A DNA stretch of 64,000 nucleotides from JAMXLO01 sp963799415 (GCA_963799415.1 CAWCXI010000045.1:62001-126000), one strand, 5' to 3'; counted from the stretch's first letter, positions 52,939 through 62,327 are shown. Numbers and translations are program-made. The notes: a model not told the origin generated them from the sequence alone.

Positions 52939-54693
52939 TCAGTCGCTCTCGGTCTGCGCCTGCTGATTGCGGCGACGAATGGCTGCACCGAGGATGTCGC
53001 CCAGTGACGCGCCGGAGTCGGACGAGCCGAATTCCGCCATCGCCTGCTTCTCCTCCTCGACCTCCTTGCCCTTGATCGTGAGGCTGAGCTTGCGGGCGGC
53101 GCGATCCACCGCGACGATCTTGGCGTCCACCTTCTCGCCCACGGCAAACCGGTCAGGGCGCTGGTCGGACTTGTCACGGGCCAACTCGGCACGACGGATG
53201 AAGCCGGTCAGCACGTCGCCGACCTTCACCTCGATGCCGTTCGACTGGATGCCGGTGACCACGCAGGTGACGATTTCGCCCTTATGCACCGACTCCAGCA
53301 CCGAGGCGGCCGGATCGTCCTTGAGCTGCTTGATGCCCAGGCTGATCCGCTCCTTCTCGACATCGACGTCGAGCACCTTGGCCTTCACCATCTGGCCCTT
53401 CTCGTAGTTGGCCATCGCCAGTTCGCCTGGCTGGTCCCACGACAGATCCGACATGTGGATCATGCCGTCGATGTCGGCGGACAGTCCGATGAATAGGCCG
53501 AACTCGGTGATGTTGCGGATCTCGCCCTCAACCTCGCCGCCGATCGGGTGCTCGTCTACGAACTGCTCCCATGGATTGCGCTGCACCTGCTTCAGACCAA
53601 GTGATATGCGGCGCTTGGAGGCATCCACGTCCAGCACCATCACGTCCACCTCCTGGCTGGTGGCGACGATCTTGCCGGGGTGCACGTTCTTCTTGGTCCA
53701 GGACATCTCCGAGACGTGCACGAGGCCCTCGACACCAGGCTCCAGCTCCACAAAGGCGCCGTAGTCGGTGATGTTGGTGACGCGGCCGGTATACTTGGCG
53801 CCGACCGGATACTTGGCCGCAACGCCGTCCCACGGATCCGCCTCGAGCTGCTTCATGCCAAGGCTGATGCGCTGGGTCTCCGGATTGAACCGGATCACCT
53901 GCACCTTGACCTGCTGGCCGATCTGCAGGGCCTCGGACGGATGGTTGATGCGTCGCCAGGCGATGTCCGTGACATGCAACAGACCATCGACGCCGCCCAG
54001 GTCCACGAAGGCGCCGTAGTCGGTGATGTTCTTCACCACGCCGTCGAGGATCTGGCCTTCCTTGAGGCCCTGGATCAGCTCGGAACGCTGCTCGGCGCGG
54101 GTCTCCTCAAGCACGGCGCGGCGGGACACCACGATGTTGCCTCGGGCGCGGTCCATCTTGAGTATCTGGAAGGGCTGCGGCGAGCCCATCAGCGGACCAA
54201 CGTCGCGCACCGGGCGGATATCGACCTGGCTCCCGGGCAGGAACGCCACCGCGCCGCCGAGGTCGACGGTGAAGCCGCCCTTCACCCGGCCGTAAATCGT
54301 GCCATTGACGCGCTGCTGGGTCTCGAACGCCTTCTCCAGATTGGTCCAGGCCTCCTCGCGCCGCGCCTTCTCGCGCGACAGGATGATGGCGCCGTCCCTG
54401 TCCTCATAGCGCTCGACATAGAGCTCGATGACGTCCCCGGGCTTTACATCAGTCTTGATGCCGGGCGGCCCAAACTCCTTCAACGCGATACGGCCCTCCG
54501 ACTTCAGGCCGACATCGACGATGGCGTACTCGTCGGTGAGGCGGAGGACGCGGCCGGTGACGACTGAGCCGTCGAAGCCGGTGTCCTGGCCGAGGGTTTC
54601 ATCGAGGAGCGAGGCGAAGTCCTCGCCTCGGAAATGGTCCTGCATGGGGGCAGGCGGGGGTGCGGTGCGGGCGACGGTGGCGGATAGAGCCAT
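52939..54693 (-). CDS. rpsA: 30S ribosomal protein S1
   Basis: A 584-residue S1 protein with six S1 RNA-binding repeats. Typical repeats are VTNITDYGAFVELEPGVEGLVHVSEMSW and VKNITDYGAFVDLGGVDGLLHVTDIAW. The last repeat contains VLTGFIRRAELARD, and the tail is QAQTESD. S1 helps mRNA binding at initiation. The ATG at 54693 is followed by an Ala/Pro-rich stretch; an ATG 16 codons later is possible. The cmk-rpsA-ihfB order is standard. The upstream leader contains two hairpins. Confidence 0.96.
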   Translation of the reverse strand: MALSATVARTAPPPAPMQDHFRGEDFASLLDETLGQDTGFDGSVVTGRVLRLTDEYAIVDVGLKSEGRIALKEFGPPGIKTDVKPGDVIELYVERYEDRDGAIILSREKARREEAWTNLEKAFETQQRVNGTIYGRVKGGFTVDLGGAVAFLPGSQVDIRPVRDVGPLMGSPQPFQILKMDRARGNIVVSRRAVLEETRAEQRSELIQGLKEGQILDGVVKNITDYGAFVDLGGVDGLLHVTDIAWRRINHPSEALQIGQQVKVQVIRFNPETQRISLGMKQLEADPWDGVAAKYPVGAKYTGRVTNITDYGAFVELEPGVEGLVHVSEMSWTKKNVHPGKIVATSQEVDVMVLDVDASKRRISLGLKQVQRNPWEQFVDEHPIGGEVEGEIRNITEFGLFIGLSADIDGMIHMSDLSWDQPGELAMANYEKGQMVKAKVLDVDVEKERISLGIKQLKDDPAASVLESVHKGEIVTCVVTGIQSNGIEVKVGDVLTGFIRRAELARDKSDQRPDRFAVGEKVDAKIVAVDRAARKLSLTIKGKEVEEEKQAMAEFGSSDSGASLGDILGAAIRRRNQQAQTESD

Positions 54694-54721
54694 GTGCTGG
54701 TTGTGTTCCGTTACGGAGAGA

Positions 54722-54800
54722 CCGGGCAGACCCGGTTTGGCCGTTGGTGTGCGCGCTCCACTGTGGGAACACGTCTTGCCCGCGGAGAGCGACCGCGGGC
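54722..54800 (-). other. rpsA leader hairpins
   Basis: Between cmk and rpsA (54694-54870) lie two stems: CCGGG/CCCGG around 54722-54735 and a perfect 8-bp stem GCCCGCGG/CCGCGGGC at 54778-54785 and 54793-54800. They may terminate cmk transcription or form an rpsA leader structure used in S1 autoregulation. No U-tract is evident, so the leader idea is a little favoured. Confidence 0.45.
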
Positions 54801-54870
54801 CGGGTTGGGTGGTTGCCGAAGTCCTCGTGAACCGAGGTGTGTCGGAGACATACGCCCGGAGCGAGCGAAG

Positions 54871-55521
54871 TCAAGCTTGGCGACTGTTTTTACGGCTCGA
54901 AGTTGCCAACCGTTGCCTCACCTCCGCGATTGCCCGCTCGAAGGCGGCTTCCGCGTCCAGAGCCGTCGTATCGAGCAGGGCCGCATCGGCCGCCTGACGC
55001 ATGTTCGGTGCGTCGCGCGTGTCACGCGCCAGCATCTCCGCCTCGACGGTCGCCGGATCGGCCGCGATACCCTTCGCATGAAGCTCCAGCCATCGCCGCC
55101 GCGCTCGCTCGGACAGCGACGCGGTGACGTAGAGCTTCACCGAAGCATCGGGACAGATGACCGTTCCGATATCGCGACCGTCCAACACCGCGCCACGACC
55201 AGAGGCGAAGTCGCGCTGGAAGTCCAATAGTGCGGCGCGCACCGCCGGAATCGCCGCCACAGCCGCCGCTGCCGCGTCTGCGGCGGGTCCGCGCAGGTCG
55301 CTACGTTCCAGGTCTGGGCCCCGCAGCGCACGCGCCGTCGCCTCGGCCACCACCGGATCGGCGGGATCGCCGCCGTCGTCCAGCACCCGTCGGCCCACGG
55401 CGCGATACAGCAAACCGGTATCGAGGTAGGGCAGGCCAAGCGTCGTGGCGAGCCGTCGTGCCAGTGTGCCCTTCCCCGCCGCGGCGGGACCGTCGATGGC
55501 AATGACCGGCCCACGTGTCAC
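54871..55521 (-). CDS. cmk: Cytidylate kinase
   Basis: A 216-residue (d)CMP kinase. The P-loop is IAIDGPAAAGKGTLARRL (residue 7 onward), followed by LPYLDTGLLYRAVGRR, the CMP-binding insert LDGRDIGTVICPDASVKLYVTAS near 113, and RARRRWLEL. It converts CMP and dCMP to diphosphates. The start overlaps the aroA stop by 4 bases. Confidence 0.95.
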   Translation of the reverse strand: MTRGPVIAIDGPAAAGKGTLARRLATTLGLPYLDTGLLYRAVGRRVLDDGGDPADPVVAEATARALRGPDLERSDLRGPAADAAAAAVAAIPAVRAALLDFQRDFASGRGAVLDGRDIGTVICPDASVKLYVTASLSERARRRWLELHAKGIAADPATVEAEMLARDTRDAPNMRQAADAALLDTTALDAEAAFERAIAEVRQRLATSSRKNSRQA

Positions 55522-56852
55522 GCCGGCGACAATGCTCCACCGGCGTGGTTCATCAGTTCGGCAAAGCCGGGGAAGCTCGTATCGATGAAGGCCGTTTCAT
55601 CCACGGTCACCGGCTGTTCAGTGGCCACACCGAGCACCAGGGCAGCCATGGCGATGCGGTGATCCATGTTGGTCTCGACCAATCCCCCGCCCGGCGGCGG
55701 ACGGCCGTCGCCATGCACGATAAGGTCGTCGCCCTCGATCGTGACCCGGGCGCCGTTCACCGCCAGCAACGCCGCCGTGGCGGCAACGCGGTCGCTCTCC
55801 TTCACCCGCAGTTCCTTCAGCCCCCGCATGCGCGTGGTTCCCACAGCGTGCGAGGCAACGACCGCGAGCACCGGGTATTCATCGATCATAATCGGGGCGC
55901 GCTCCCAAGGTATGTCGACACCCCGCAGTTCGCGGTGCGACACGACCAGGTCGCCGACCGGCTCGCCCCCCTGTAAACAGCGGTTCTCGACAGCGATATC
56001 GGCGCCCATCTCGGCGAGCGTCGCGTAGAACCCGCAGCGCAGCTCGTTTACCCCGACCCCTGTGATGGTCAGCCGGGAACCTGGCACCAGCAGGGCTGCG
56101 GCTACCAGGAAAGCGGCCGACGAAGGATCGCCCGGCACCTCGACATCGGCGGCGCGCAGTTCCGGCTGGCCCTGCAATGTGATGAGACGGCCCCTGCCCG
56201 CCTCCTCCACCTTCACCGTCGCGCCGAAATGGCGCAGCATGTTCTCGGTATGATCGCGCGTGGCCTCCGGCTCCTCGACGCGGGTGATGCCGGGCGCATT
56301 CAGCCCACACAGCAGCACCGCCGATTTCACCTGCGCCGATGGCACCGGCACGCGGTATTCCAGGGGGAGTGCCTCCTTCGGTCCCTGGATGGCGAGCGGC
56401 AGCCGTCCCCCCTCGCGGGCCGCGAAGCGTGCGCCGCAGGCAGCCAGCGGATCGATCACCCGACGCATCGGTCGCTGACGCAGGCTGGCATCGCCTGTCA
56501 TCACCGCGAACAGCGGATGGCTTGCCAGGACGCCGCACAGCAATCGCGCGGCAGTGCCCGAGTTGCCCATGTCGAGCACGTCCGGCGGCTCGACAAGTCC
56601 GCCCACACCGCGACCCGCCACGCGCCAGGTTCCGTCGGGGTCATGCATCACCTCGGCACCGAGAGCGCGCATTGCCGCTGCGGTGCGCAGCACGTCCTCG
56701 CCTTCGAGCAGTCCCGTGATTCGCGTCTCGCCCACGGCCAGCGCACCGAACATCAGCGCGCGGTGACTGATCGACTTGTCGCCAGGGACAGCGATGCGGC
56801 CGGTGAGCGGCGTCGCGGGACGGCGGGAAAACAGTCTTCGGGCAGCATCCAT
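55518..56852 (-). CDS. aroA: 3-phosphoshikimate 1-carboxyvinyltransferase (EPSP synthase), class II-like
   Basis: A 444-residue EPSP synthase of the shikimate pathway. It has AVPGDKSISHRALMFGALA near 20, LLEGEDVLRTAAAMRALGA, the phosphoenolpyruvate loop LDMGNSGTAARLL near 95, DASLRQRPMRRVIDPL, VPSAQVKSAVLLCGLN and ELRVKESDR. The overall sequence resembles the Agrobacterium CP4 class II form, but the GNSGT loop has Gly where CP4 has the Ala linked to glyphosate tolerance. ATG 56852 is preferred; an upstream ATG at 56894 adds a Cys/Arg-rich stretch. A 277-base gap (56853-57129) without genes separates it from the next, divergent gene. Confidence 0.95.
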   Translation of the reverse strand: MDAARRLFSRRPATPLTGRIAVPGDKSISHRALMFGALAVGETRITGLLEGEDVLRTAAAMRALGAEVMHDPDGTWRVAGRGVGGLVEPPDVLDMGNSGTAARLLCGVLASHPLFAVMTGDASLRQRPMRRVIDPLAACGARFAAREGGRLPLAIQGPKEALPLEYRVPVPSAQVKSAVLLCGLNAPGITRVEEPEATRDHTENMLRHFGATVKVEEAGRGRLITLQGQPELRAADVEVPGDPSSAAFLVAAALLVPGSRLTITGVGVNELRCGFYATLAEMGADIAVENRCLQGGEPVGDLVVSHRELRGVDIPWERAPIMIDEYPVLAVVASHAVGTTRMRGLKELRVKESDRVAATAALLAVNGARVTIEGDDLIVHGDGRPPPGGGLVETNMDHRIAMAALVLGVATEQPVTVDETAFIDTSFPGFAELMNHAGGALSPA

Positions 56853-57129
56853 GCGTGAGCGTCCCCGGGCAAGAGCGCAACTAAAGCATGCCATCGGCGG
56901 TTTTCACAGGTGCGGCGGACCCGCAGAGGCGTCGAACTTGCCGATTTGTTGCGCTGTGGAGAATGGAACGGCGTCCGCAAGATAGCAGCCATCACTTAGG
57001 CGTGATTTCATTGACACAAGATGGTCATTATCCGACTCGGCCGATAAGCTCGCGATTGCGTTACGTCCTCTGCGTGGATGCAGGGCGCCCGCGACAGAAA
57101 CAGCGACGCGACGGAGCATTCGACCACCC

Positions 57130-58299
57130 ATGAGCATTCCACGGCAATGGACAATGACTCTCGTTGCGGCGCTCGCGCTTTGCGTGTGCCCAGGGGTGGG
57201 CAGCACTACCATTGCGGCTGCTGACCCGGCGACGACACTCGCTGATGCCATGACGCGGGATTTCGACCCCGCAAAGATATCCACACTGATCGCAGGCACG
57301 GCCGGACATGTCCCAGCGGACGCCACAGATACGACCCCGACACTCGAACAACTCCAGCATGTTCTGAATGTCGGCAACGGGGTCGCTGTCGCATTGCTGC
57401 ACATCTTCGATCAGCAGAACGTCGCCTCGGATCAACTGATCAAAGACCTTGCACAGTCAGCATCGTTGTATCACGCGGTGGCAGACGACCTCGCCGGCAT
57501 GAACCTCAACGATCCCGCGGAACAACAAATGATCGCGCAGGCTCAGGCGGCCATGAGCGCCGGCAGGTTCAGCGATGCCGAGCGGCAGATCCGGCAGCTC
57601 GAGGATCGTGAGATCGCATCGGCGGCCCAATCGACCAACGGCAGTGGCGTGCACACACCGCTTGCCAGCGAGCATCAATTCGCAGCCGCTCAGGCACTGA
57701 CACTGATGGGCAAGATTGCACTGATGAAGTTGCAATACGGAGCAGCAACCGAAGATTTCCAGTTGGCGCGACAGAGGCTTATGACGGCTCCATTCGGTCC
57801 CCCCAACCAGCGTGTGACCCAGGCGGCACCGACGGCAGCGCCCCAGCTACAGGCCACCGAGGCAACGCCACCCGCATCCAAGCCGATTGTCGTAGCGATG
57901 GTGCAACCTGCGAACAGTTCGACCATTCCCGTCGCGGCGCCAACATCGGAAGCTTTACCGCGGGCCACCAACCCGGTGGCAGAAATGCCTCCGGCGGCTC
58001 ATGTCCTCCCAACGGACACGCTTGAATTGATACTCCGCCGCGGTGACGATCTGCTGGCGTTGGGTGACCTCGCCGCGGCACGTCTGCTCTATGAGCGGGC
58101 GGCGGCGGCAGGAGATGCCCGTGGCGCAATCGGTATGGCAAAGACCTATGATCCGCGCGTTCTGGCACAGCTTGGCGCGCGGGGCATCCAGCCGGATCCC
58201 GATGTCGCGGCCTCGTGGTACCGAAAGGCGCTTTCACTTGGCGACACATCGGCGGCCGCGCGTCTCCGGATGCTGGAGCGGCGAGTCAGCAGCCAATAA
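57130..58299 (+). CDS. Secreted TPR/Sel1-like protein of unknown function
   Basis: A 389-residue exported protein. Signal peptide at residues 1-31 (MTLVAALALCVCPGVG ... IAAAD). Helical repeats lie near 150-230 (AQAAMSAGRFSDAERQIRQL, ALTLMGKIALMKLQYGAATEDFQ). A low-complexity Ala/Pro/Thr linker follows (about 235-295). The C-terminal part (LELILRRGDDLLALGDLAAARLLYERAAAAGDARGAIGMAKTYDP and ASWYRKALSLGDTSAAARL) is Sel1/TPR-like. It may scaffold envelope complexes; no specific function can be given. It is followed by a palindromic repeat. Confidence 0.75.
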   Translation: MSIPRQWTMTLVAALALCVCPGVGSTTIAAADPATTLADAMTRDFDPAKISTLIAGTAGHVPADATDTTPTLEQLQHVLNVGNGVAVALLHIFDQQNVASDQLIKDLAQSASLYHAVADDLAGMNLNDPAEQQMIAQAQAAMSAGRFSDAERQIRQLEDREIASAAQSTNGSGVHTPLASEHQFAAAQALTLMGKIALMKLQYGAATEDFQLARQRLMTAPFGPPNQRVTQAAPTAAPQLQATEATPPASKPIVVAMVQPANSSTIPVAAPTSEALPRATNPVAEMPPAAHVLPTDTLELILRRGDDLLALGDLAAARLLYERAAAAGDARGAIGMAKTYDPRVLAQLGARGIQPDPDVAASWYRKALSLGDTSAAARLRMLERRVSSQ

Positions 58300-58302
58300 T
58301 CG

Positions 58303-58349
58303 CTCTCTCCTCCCCCTCGCCTTGCGGGAGGGGGTTGGGTGGAGCGGGC
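58303..58349. repeat. Single copy of the G/C-rich palindromic repeat
   Basis: One copy (core CCTTGCGGGAGGGGGTTGGG) directly after the TPR-like gene stop. It probably acts as a terminator stem for that gene. Confidence 0.82.
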
Positions 58350-58450
58350 ACCGGACGGAAAGAACCGCCCGGCGGTTGATTTGACACCCGGGCCGCACGG
58401 TGGCAGGAGCGCCGGCTTCCCGCACCGCCAACCCACGCGAGGCCAATTGG

Positions 58451-58789
58451 ATGGCGAAGCCTGAACTCGGCACCAAGCGTGTCTGCGTCGCCTGCGGCGC
58501 CCGCTTCTACGACCTGACCAAGGTTCCGGCGGTCTGCCCGAAATGCGCCACCGAGCAGCCTATCGAGCAACCGCGTCCGCGCCGCACCGGGGGCAATGTG
58601 GTGGAGGAGCGGCGCCCCAAGAAGCCGGTCCCGGCGCCGGGCATGGAGGAAGCCGACATCGAGGTGGAGGGCGTTGAGGAGGAAGGCGAGGAGGACATCA
58701 TCGAGGATGCCGCCGATCTGGAGGACGACGCCGATGCGATCGGCCCGGACATCGAGGTCGAGCCGGATTCCGACGAGACCGAGCGCTGA
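58451..58789 (+). CDS. TIGR02300 family zinc-ribbon protein
   Basis: A 112-residue protein with an N-terminal treble-clef-like zinc ribbon: KRVCVACGARFYDLTKVPAVCPKC (CxxC near 12-15 and CxxC near 30-33). A basic segment follows, then a highly acidic tail (EEADIEVEGVEEEGEEDIIED...). This is the TIGR02300/FYDLNK-type alphaproteobacterial family, whose function is unknown. ATG 58451 is the start consistent with the ribbon. Confidence 0.9.
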   Translation: MAKPELGTKRVCVACGARFYDLTKVPAVCPKCATEQPIEQPRPRRTGGNVVEERRPKKPVPAPGMEEADIEVEGVEEEGEEDIIEDAADLEDDADAIGPDIEVEPDSDETER

Positions 58790-58793
58790 CGCC

Positions 58794-59273
58794 CTACAGC
58801 GGCGAGCCGTCCTTGCGGGTGTAGCCATACCTGCCATCCGGACCCATCGCGGCCTTCAGATCGTCGTTCGGATAGGTCCCTTCGTCGCCGGGCGTGCGGT
58901 CGCCGATCTCCAGGATCACCACGTCGGCGCCAGTGTTGTTCTCGATATGATGCGCGGCGCCGCCAGCCGGGAAGCCCGCGCACATGCCGGGTGAGAGTTG
59001 CGTCGACCCGGCATCGGTGATCAGTGTCGGCGTCCCCTCCAGCACATAGATGAACTCGTCCTGACGGCTATGCCGGTGGTGCAGCGCGGACCATGCGCCG
59101 GGCACCAGGCGCGTCAGGTTCACTCCAAACACGGTGAGCCCGAACAGATCGCCCAGCGGCCGTTTCTCGCGCCCCGCCACACGGGCCGCCAGATCCGCAG
59201 GGTAGCCCGAGGCACGCACCCGCAACGGCGCATCGGCTGCATGGAGGGCGGGCGTCCGGATCGAGTCAGCCAT
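58794..59273 (-). CDS. Cupin-domain protein
   Basis: A 159-residue cupin. Motif 1 is RHSRQDEFIYVLEGTPTLIT (near 68-88) and motif 2 is GMCAGFPAGGAAHHIENNTG near 105. The His, Gln/Glu and His ligands suggest a metal-bound barrel. It is convergent with the TIGR02300 gene (4-base gap). GGGAG precedes the ATG. Substrate unknown; such cupins are often grouped with transport or sugar genes. Confidence 0.88.
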   Translation of the reverse strand: MADSIRTPALHAADAPLRVRASGYPADLAARVAGREKRPLGDLFGLTVFGVNLTRLVPGAWSALHHRHSRQDEFIYVLEGTPTLITDAGSTQLSPGMCAGFPAGGAAHHIENNTGADVVILEIGDRTPGDEGTYPNDDLKAAMGPDGRYGYTRKDGSPL

Positions 59274-59304
59274 GTGTGCAGCTCCCTTATGCAATACGCA
59301 GCGT

Positions 59305-59817
59305 TCACCGCTGTCCACGCAGGCGCAAGAGCAGGACGAGCAAGGTATCGTACGGCAGCGCCAGCGCCTCACGCAGCCACCAGCAGCAGCGTCGATACCA
59401 GTGCGTCGCGGCGGGAACCGTCGGCGGCATGGCGGCGCGGGCCGGCATTCCCATCAATCGCAGCAGCAGAATGCACCGCGGCAGATGGTACAGGCTGCTC
59501 GCGGCAAACACCGGCGCGATGACACCGCGACCCCGTAGCAGCGCCATGACCGCCCGGACGGACGACAACGTGTCACGGCCGGTCTCCTCCAGCAGGATGC
59601 GCTCGGCAGGCACGCCGCGCGCCTCCAGCAAGGCCCCCATCACCGACGCCTCCGACGGGCCATGACGCCCGACGCCGCCGGTCGGCACGAACAAGGGCTT
59701 GGTAAATCGAGCGGCAAATGCGGCGGCGGCCTCGACGCGCAGGACCAGCGTGGTGCTGGGCCGGCCGCCGGGGCGCACCGCCGCGCCAAAGATGACGATG
59801 ACCGCGTCGGGGCTCAG
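59305..59817 (-). CDS. YdcF/SanA (DUF218) family protein with probable CTG start
   Basis: A 170-residue DUF218 protein. DAVIVIFGAAVRPGGRPS, LFVPTGGVGRHGPSEASVM, RILLEETGRDTLSSVRA and FAASSLYHLPRCILLL match the YdcF/ElyC fold. The first strand (SPDAVIVIFG) lies upstream of the only standard start (GTG 59778). A CTG at 59817 would give MSPDAVIV and overlaps the upstream TGA as CTGA, exactly where an ATGA overlap would sit. I therefore place the start there. It may be a rare CTG start or a base error. The family is linked to envelope functions. Confidence 0.75.
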   Translation of the reverse strand: MSPDAVIVIFGAAVRPGGRPSTTLVLRVEAAAAFAARFTKPLFVPTGGVGRHGPSEASVMGALLEARGVPAERILLEETGRDTLSSVRAVMALLRGRGVIAPVFAASSLYHLPRCILLLRLMGMPARAAMPPTVPAATHWYRRCCWWLREALALPYDTLLVLLLRLRGQR

Positions 59818-61397
59818 GTTCGCCGCACGTTCCAGAAGATCACGAAGCCCTCCGGCACACCCGTGATGTCCTGGCGGAACGCGGTTGGCAACTGCGCCAA
59901 CCCCAGCGGATAGTACGGGACGTTATCGAATGCCTGAAGTTGGATCTCCGCGCCGATCTTCTTCTGTGCCGCAAGGTCCGGCGCGTTGAACCAGGCATCC
60001 CGCAGCGCTTCGCTTTTTGCATCGGTCGGCCAGCCGAACCACGCGCCCTTGCCGTTGCCGCGCAGCGGCAGATGGCTGGCCGGCGTGAAGAAGTCGAGCC
60101 CGGAGAAGCCGGTGCAGAACAGATTCCAGCCGCCCTCGGCCGGCGGCTTGGTCAGCGCGCGCCGCTGCACCACGGTGCCCCAGTCGGTCGCCTGATAATC
60201 CACGTTCATGCCGACGCGCTTCAGCATATCCGCGGCGACCTCGGCCAACGGATAGTTGGTCGGCTGGTCGGTCGCCCCCATCAGCACAACCTTCTCGCCC
60301 TGATACCCGGCAGTCTCCAGCGCCTTCTTCACCGCCGCGTAGTCTCGCTTGCCGGTGAGCGCGGCCATGCCGGCGTCGCTCGCCAGCGGCGAGATCGGCG
60401 GGAAGAAGCCGCATGGCGCCGACCAGAGCGACGTCTCCTCGCCCATCATCGCGGTCATGAATTCCTTCTGGTCGATCGCACCCATCAGCGCGCGACGCAC
60501 CGCCGGCTTGTCGAACGGCGGATACAGATGGTTCGGCCGCAGCAGATAAGGCGCGCCGGTGTGGTCGGTGATCGGCGTCTGGATGTTGGCCTTGCGCAGC
60601 ACCGGCAGCAGATCGGCCGACGGGTTTTCCCACCAGTCCATCTCGCCCGCCTGCATCGCCGCCGCCTTGGTGGCTTGATCAGGCTGCACATGCCACTCGA
60701 CGCGATCGAAATGCACGATCTTGGGACCTGCGGTGAAACTGACCTCGCCATCCTCGCGCGGCTTGTATTTGTCGAATTTCTCGTAGACGAACAGCGAACC
60801 CTGCACCCGCTCGTTCGCGTTGAACTTGAACGGGCCGCTGCCGACGACCTCGGTGAACGCCTTGAACGGGTCGGTCTCCGCGATGCGCTGCGGCATCATG
60901 GCGCACATGTTCGAGGCACCGTGGCACAGCGCGTCCGGCAGCAGCGCGAAGGGCTGCTTCAGGCGGAACAGGATGGTCTTGTCGTCGGGCGCTGACAGTT
61001 CGTCGGTGCGCGCCATCAGCGCCTGGCCGAACGCGTCACGCGCGCCCCAGCGCTTGATCGAGGCGACGCAGTCGCGCGCCAGCACGCGCTCGCCGTCATG
61101 GAACATCAGGCCGTCGCGCAGCGTGAGCTTCCAGGTCTTGCCGTCGTCGTCGACGACGTGGCCGGCGATCATCTGCGGCGTGGCCTTGAAGCCGTCCTTC
61201 TGACCGGTCTGACCATACAACGTGTCGAACACCATGTAGCCGTGGTTGCGCGTCACGTAGGCGGTGGTCCAGATCGGATCGAGGATCGCCAGATCCGATT
61301 GTGCGATGAATTTCAGCACCTGTTGTTTCTGCGCCCGTCCGACTGAGGGCAGCGCCAGGGTTGCAGCCGAGGCGGCGAGGAAAGTGCGTCTCCGCAT
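59814..61397 (-). CDS. Family 5 (oligopeptide-type) extracellular solute-binding protein
   Basis: A 527-residue SBP_bac_5 protein. A Tat-like signal (MRRRTFLAASAATLALPSVGRA) is followed by LDPIWTTAYVTRNHGYMVFDTLYG, KTWKLTLRDGLMFHDGERV near 100, GSGPFKF near 200 and YPPFDKPAVRRALMGAIDQKEF near 305. It would bind peptides or other ligands for a Dpp-type ABC transporter. No permease or ATPase genes are next to it. Start ATG 61397 has GGGAG upstream. The stop overlaps the CTG start of the YdcF-like gene. Confidence 0.92.
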   Translation of the reverse strand: MRRRTFLAASAATLALPSVGRAQKQQVLKFIAQSDLAILDPIWTTAYVTRNHGYMVFDTLYGQTGQKDGFKATPQMIAGHVVDDDGKTWKLTLRDGLMFHDGERVLARDCVASIKRWGARDAFGQALMARTDELSAPDDKTILFRLKQPFALLPDALCHGASNMCAMMPQRIAETDPFKAFTEVVGSGPFKFNANERVQGSLFVYEKFDKYKPREDGEVSFTAGPKIVHFDRVEWHVQPDQATKAAAMQAGEMDWWENPSADLLPVLRKANIQTPITDHTGAPYLLRPNHLYPPFDKPAVRRALMGAIDQKEFMTAMMGEETSLWSAPCGFFPPISPLASDAGMAALTGKRDYAAVKKALETAGYQGEKVVLMGATDQPTNYPLAEVAADMLKRVGMNVDYQATDWGTVVQRRALTKPPAEGGWNLFCTGFSGLDFFTPASHLPLRGNGKGAWFGWPTDAKSEALRDAWFNAPDLAAQKKIGAEIQLQAFDNVPYYPLGLAQLPTAFRQDITGVPEGFVIFWNVRRT

Positions 61398-61499
61398 GTT
61401 TGGTTCTCCCAAGTTGTTGTTGCTTCCTCCCTGACTTGCCGGCGATGGTGGCTCGGGAGTATCGGCTTTGTCCATCTTGGCCCGAAACAGGATCAACCA

Positions 61500-62327
61500 G
61501 TGAAATCCCTGTCGGAAGCCGCAGTGCGGCAGTATCGCGAACTTGGCTATTACGCGCCGATCCCGGTGCTAAGCCGAGCGGATGCCGGCGAGCTTCGACG
61601 CAAGCTTGAAGCGTTCGAGGCAGCCGGTGACGGGATGCAGGGTCCCGTGCGCCACAAGCCGCACCTTCTGTTCACCTGGTTGAACGATCTGGTCCGCCAT
61701 CCGCGCATCCTCGACGCGGTGGAGGACATCATCGGCCCGGACATCCTTTGCTGGGGCACGTCCTTCTTCACCAAGGAGGCGCGCAATCCGGGCTATGTAT
61801 CGTGGCATCAGGACTCGACCTATTGGGGACTGGAACCACCGGACATCATCACCGCCTGGGTGGCGTTCACCGACAGCACCGCCGCGAATGGCGCGATGCG
61901 GGTGATCCCCGGCACCCATCTGTTCGACCAGGCGCCTCACCGCGACACCTTCGCCGCTGACAACCTGCTGTCACGCGGCCAGGAGATCGAGGTGGATGTC
62001 GATGAGCGCCACGCGGCGATGCTGGAACTCGCCGCCGGCGAGATGTCGCTGCACCATGTGCGGCTGATCCACGGCTCCGATCCCAATCCGTCAGACGACC
62101 GGCGTATCGGCTTCGCCATCCGGTATATTCCAACGTATGTGCGCCAGGTTGCCGGCAGCGCCGACAGCGCGACGCTGGTGCGAGGCGAAGACCGTCACCA
62201 TCATTTCGAGCATGAGCAGCGGCCGGATGCCGACATGTCACCGGCGGCGATCGCGTATCACGCGGCGGTCACCAGCAGGTTCGCGCAGATCCTGATGCGG
62301 GGGACCGCGCGGGAGATGCGGGCGTAG
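61500..62327 (+). CDS. Phytanoyl-CoA dioxygenase (PhyH) family protein
   Basis: A 275-residue Fe(II)/2-oxoglutarate dioxygenase. The metal triad is HQDSTYWG (HxD near 101) and the distal His in VRLIHGSDPNPS near 185, with the 2-oxoglutarate Arg in RRIGFAIRYIP. YYAPIPVLSRADAGELR is the family N-terminus. Members hydroxylate small molecules, including ectoine and halogenated or phosphonate substrates; this one is unassigned. GTG start at 61500. It is divergent from the solute-binding gene (102 bases apart). Confidence 0.9.
   Translation: MKSLSEAAVRQYRELGYYAPIPVLSRADAGELRRKLEAFEAAGDGMQGPVRHKPHLLFTWLNDLVRHPRILDAVEDIIGPDILCWGTSFFTKEARNPGYVSWHQDSTYWGLEPPDIITAWVAFTDSTAANGAMRVIPGTHLFDQAPHRDTFAADNLLSRGQEIEVDVDERHAAMLELAAGEMSLHHVRLIHGSDPNPSDDRRIGFAIRYIPTYVRQVAGSADSATLVRGEDRHHHFEHEQRPDADMSPAAIAYHAAVTSRFAQILMRGTAREMRA

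Noticed and set aside
14153..58349. G/C repeats considered as CRISPR units
   Set aside because: They are palindromic, scattered singly or as inverted pairs over 44 kb, with no regular spacers and no cas genes.
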